Assembly (NCBI GenBank): GCA_009774255.1
Contig: VSNK01000008.1
Span: 1 to 6,414, forward strand
Length of the DNA stretch: 6,414 nt
Reading direction: 5' to 3'
From: Faecalicatena sp.
GTDB taxonomy: Bacteria; Bacillota; Clostridia; Lachnospirales; Lachnospiraceae
The first letter of the stretch is position 1. Each line of letters starts with the position of its first letter. Positions 5,370 through 6,414 of this stretch are shown here, one piece after another. The translations under genes and the position numbers were made by a program. Under the pieces are notes generated by a model that saw nothing but the letters and a program-made list of their open reading frames with translations, was not told the origin of the DNA and ran no database searches.

Positions 5370-5480
5370 TTTGTCATACGATAAAATAATTTTAATAGAA
5401 AGTGTAATAGTTACATGTCACGCCTGACCAAGGTGTGATATGCAGCAAAAAATGATTCATAACAGGAGGTTGAAGGACAG
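5370..5480 (+). other. GH125-GH38 intercistronic gap
   Basis: The gap is A/T-rich at 5370-5409 and then holds a hairpin repeat (5410-5446). No intrinsic terminator is seen: the hairpin is followed by an A-run, not a T-run. TTGTCA (5371-5376) could be a -35 box, but the best downstream -10 (TAATAG, 5393-5398) is poor, so an internal promoter is doubtful. The GH38 ribosome binding site AGGAGGT is at 5464-5470. Confidence 0.4.
5410..5446 (+). repeat. Hairpin repeat, copy B, upstream of GH38
   Basis: GTTACATGTCACGCC (5410-5424) pairs with GGTGTGATATGCAGC (5432-5446) across a 7-base loop. There are 14 pairs out of 15, three of them G-U, with the same A/C mismatch at position 4 as copy A. Position 7 is G-C in copy A and T-A here, a compensatory change. 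It ends 34 bases before the GH38 start. Unlike copy A, it is not preceded by the 29-bp palindrome. Confidence 0.6.
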
Positions 5481-6414
5481 ATGTTTCATACGGACAGTAA
5501 ATTAGACAGAAGAATTCAGGAGGTAAAAAACTACAGATATCGGGATGTCAGAGGACTGAGGGAGTTTGCGGTGCGTAAGGATGAGCAGGGGGTTGTCAAC
5601 CCGGAGGTGCCGGTCAACTTTGACCATTGGGACTCCATTCGGGTGGGAGACTGCTGGTCCGGGCGCGACCGCTATCTCTGGATGCATCAGGAGGTGAGCC
5701 TCCCAAAGGAATGGAAAGGGCGCCGCCCGGTAGGGATCTTTGATTTCGGCAACACCGGGGCGGGCAATAATTCCGGTTTCGAGGCCATGTGCTATATCAA
5801 TGAAAAACCATTCCAAGGAGTAGACGGGAACCATATGGAGGTGTTTTTTCCGGAGGAATTGTGCGGAAACAGCTTTCGTCTGACCTTCCGGCTCTGGTCC
5901 GGGTTGGAGGGCGGCGGCGTACCGAAAGAGCAGGAGCACAAGATCAGCCGGGCAGACTTGGCCTGCCTGGATGAAAAAGCAGACGACCTCTATTACCTAG
6001 GCTCCCTGATCCTGGACACGGTTCATCAACTGGACGACGGAGATCCTGTGAAATACGATCTGCGCGCCGCCCTGGACAGAGCATGCCATTGCATCGACTG
6101 GTCTTATCCGGGGAGCAGCGCGTTTTACGAGACCGTGTATCAGGCGGATGAGCTGTTGAATGAAATGATCGACGGAATGGAGAAGCATTCCCCGGTGAAT
6201 GTCCACTGCGTGGGGCACACCCACATCGATATGGCGTGGCTCTGGCGGCTGAAGCACACCCACGAGAAAGCCTCCCGCTCCTTTTCCACGGTGCTCCGTA
6301 TGATGGAAATGTTTCCGGAATATCTCTTTCTCCAGACCCAGCCGCAAATTTACGAATATATCAAGGAAGATTTTCCGGAAATCTACGGGGAGATCAAACA
6401 GCGCGTGAAGGAGG
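5481..6414 (+). CDS. GH38 alpha-mannosidase, 5' part (runs off the window)
   Basis: The first 311 codons of a gene that continues past the window are open from the ATG at 5481, which has AGGAGGT (5464-5470) 10 bases upstream. Residues 241-253 (VHCVGHTHIDMAW) carry the GH38 zinc-site motif: H248 and D250 correspond to the H-x-D ligands of the family. The following WRLKHTHEKASRSFSTVLR and LQTQPQIYEYIKEDFPE blocks are typical of the Ams1/MAN2C1-like branch. Residues 1-240 form the mixed N-terminal region that precedes the catalytic barrel in that branch. Members usually have about 1,000 residues, so roughly the last two thirds, including the catalytic nucleophile, lie outside. No signal peptide is present, so a cytoplasmic enzyme trimming alpha-linked mannose is expected, working with GH125 in the same probable operon. 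The linkage preference cannot be read here. Confidence 0.92.
   Translation, partial: MFHTDSKLDRRIQEVKNYRYRDVRGLREFAVRKDEQGVVNPEVPVNFDHWDSIRVGDCWSGRDRYLWMHQEVSLPKEWKGRRPVGIFDFGNTGAGNNSGFEAMCYINEKPFQGVDGNHMEVFFPEELCGNSFRLTFRLWSGLEGGGVPKEQEHKISRADLACLDEKADDLYYLGSLILDTVHQLDDGDPVKYDLRAALDRACHCIDWSYPGSSAFYETVYQADELLNEMIDGMEKHSPVNVHCVGHTHIDMAWLWRLKHTHEKASRSFSTVLRMMEMFPEYLFLQTQPQIYEYIKEDFPEIYGEIKQRVKE

Noticed and set aside
5502..6347. Two minus-strand open frames (5502-5939 and 5997-6347)
   Set aside because: Both are shadows of the GH38 gene, whose plus-strand frame is open to the window end and carries the zinc-site motif.

Overview
The window looks like an accessory stretch of a gut-type Firmicutes chromosome, most likely Lachnospiraceae or a close clostridial relative. 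This rests on strong AGGAGG-type ribosome binding sites, moderate base composition, an Rpn/PD-(D/E)XK protein of a type I know as multi-copy in that family, a DUF2284 protein and a GH125-GH38 mannosidase pair. The genus cannot be fixed from sequence alone.

Layout. (1) At 28-276 (minus) lies the N-terminal cupin part of an AraC-type regulator, cut short. It is divergent from an MFS permease at 393-1571 (plus). (2) At 1572-1881 there is a gene-free stretch with a good extended -10 promoter and an unusually structured leader. Its last hairpin can mask the ribosome binding site of the next gene. (3) At 1882-2889 lies an Rpn-like PD-(D/E)XK nuclease. It carries a strong internal Shine-Dalgarno and an in-frame ATG at 2542 that would yield its C-terminal 115 residues alone, the arrangement of the RpnL/RpnS intragenic toxin-antitoxin systems. 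An intrinsic terminator follows at 2951-2975. (4) At 2986-3114 sits a broken 5' fragment of a CitE-like (citrate lyase beta / HpcH aldolase) gene, running into the 3' end of a minus-strand DUF2284 metal-binding protein (3111-3740). (5) At 3741-4097 there is a divergent intergenic region with a near-perfect palindrome and a second hairpin repeat. (6) At 4098-5369 is a complete GH125 exo-alpha-1,6-mannosidase, followed after 111 bp by the first 311 codons of a GH38 alpha-mannosidase (5481 to the window end). The gap contains a second copy of the hairpin repeat.

Functionally, GH125 and GH38 form a cytoplasmic mannose-trimming module, as in streptococcal loci for high-mannose N-glycans. The MFS permease belongs to a sugar-permease-like group, but its substrate is unknown and it is separated from the mannosidases by the Rpn/DUF2284 block. 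The two truncated genes and the dispersed hairpins suggest repeated rearrangement. The most interesting unit is the Rpn-like gene, with its switch-like leader and possible internal antitoxin.
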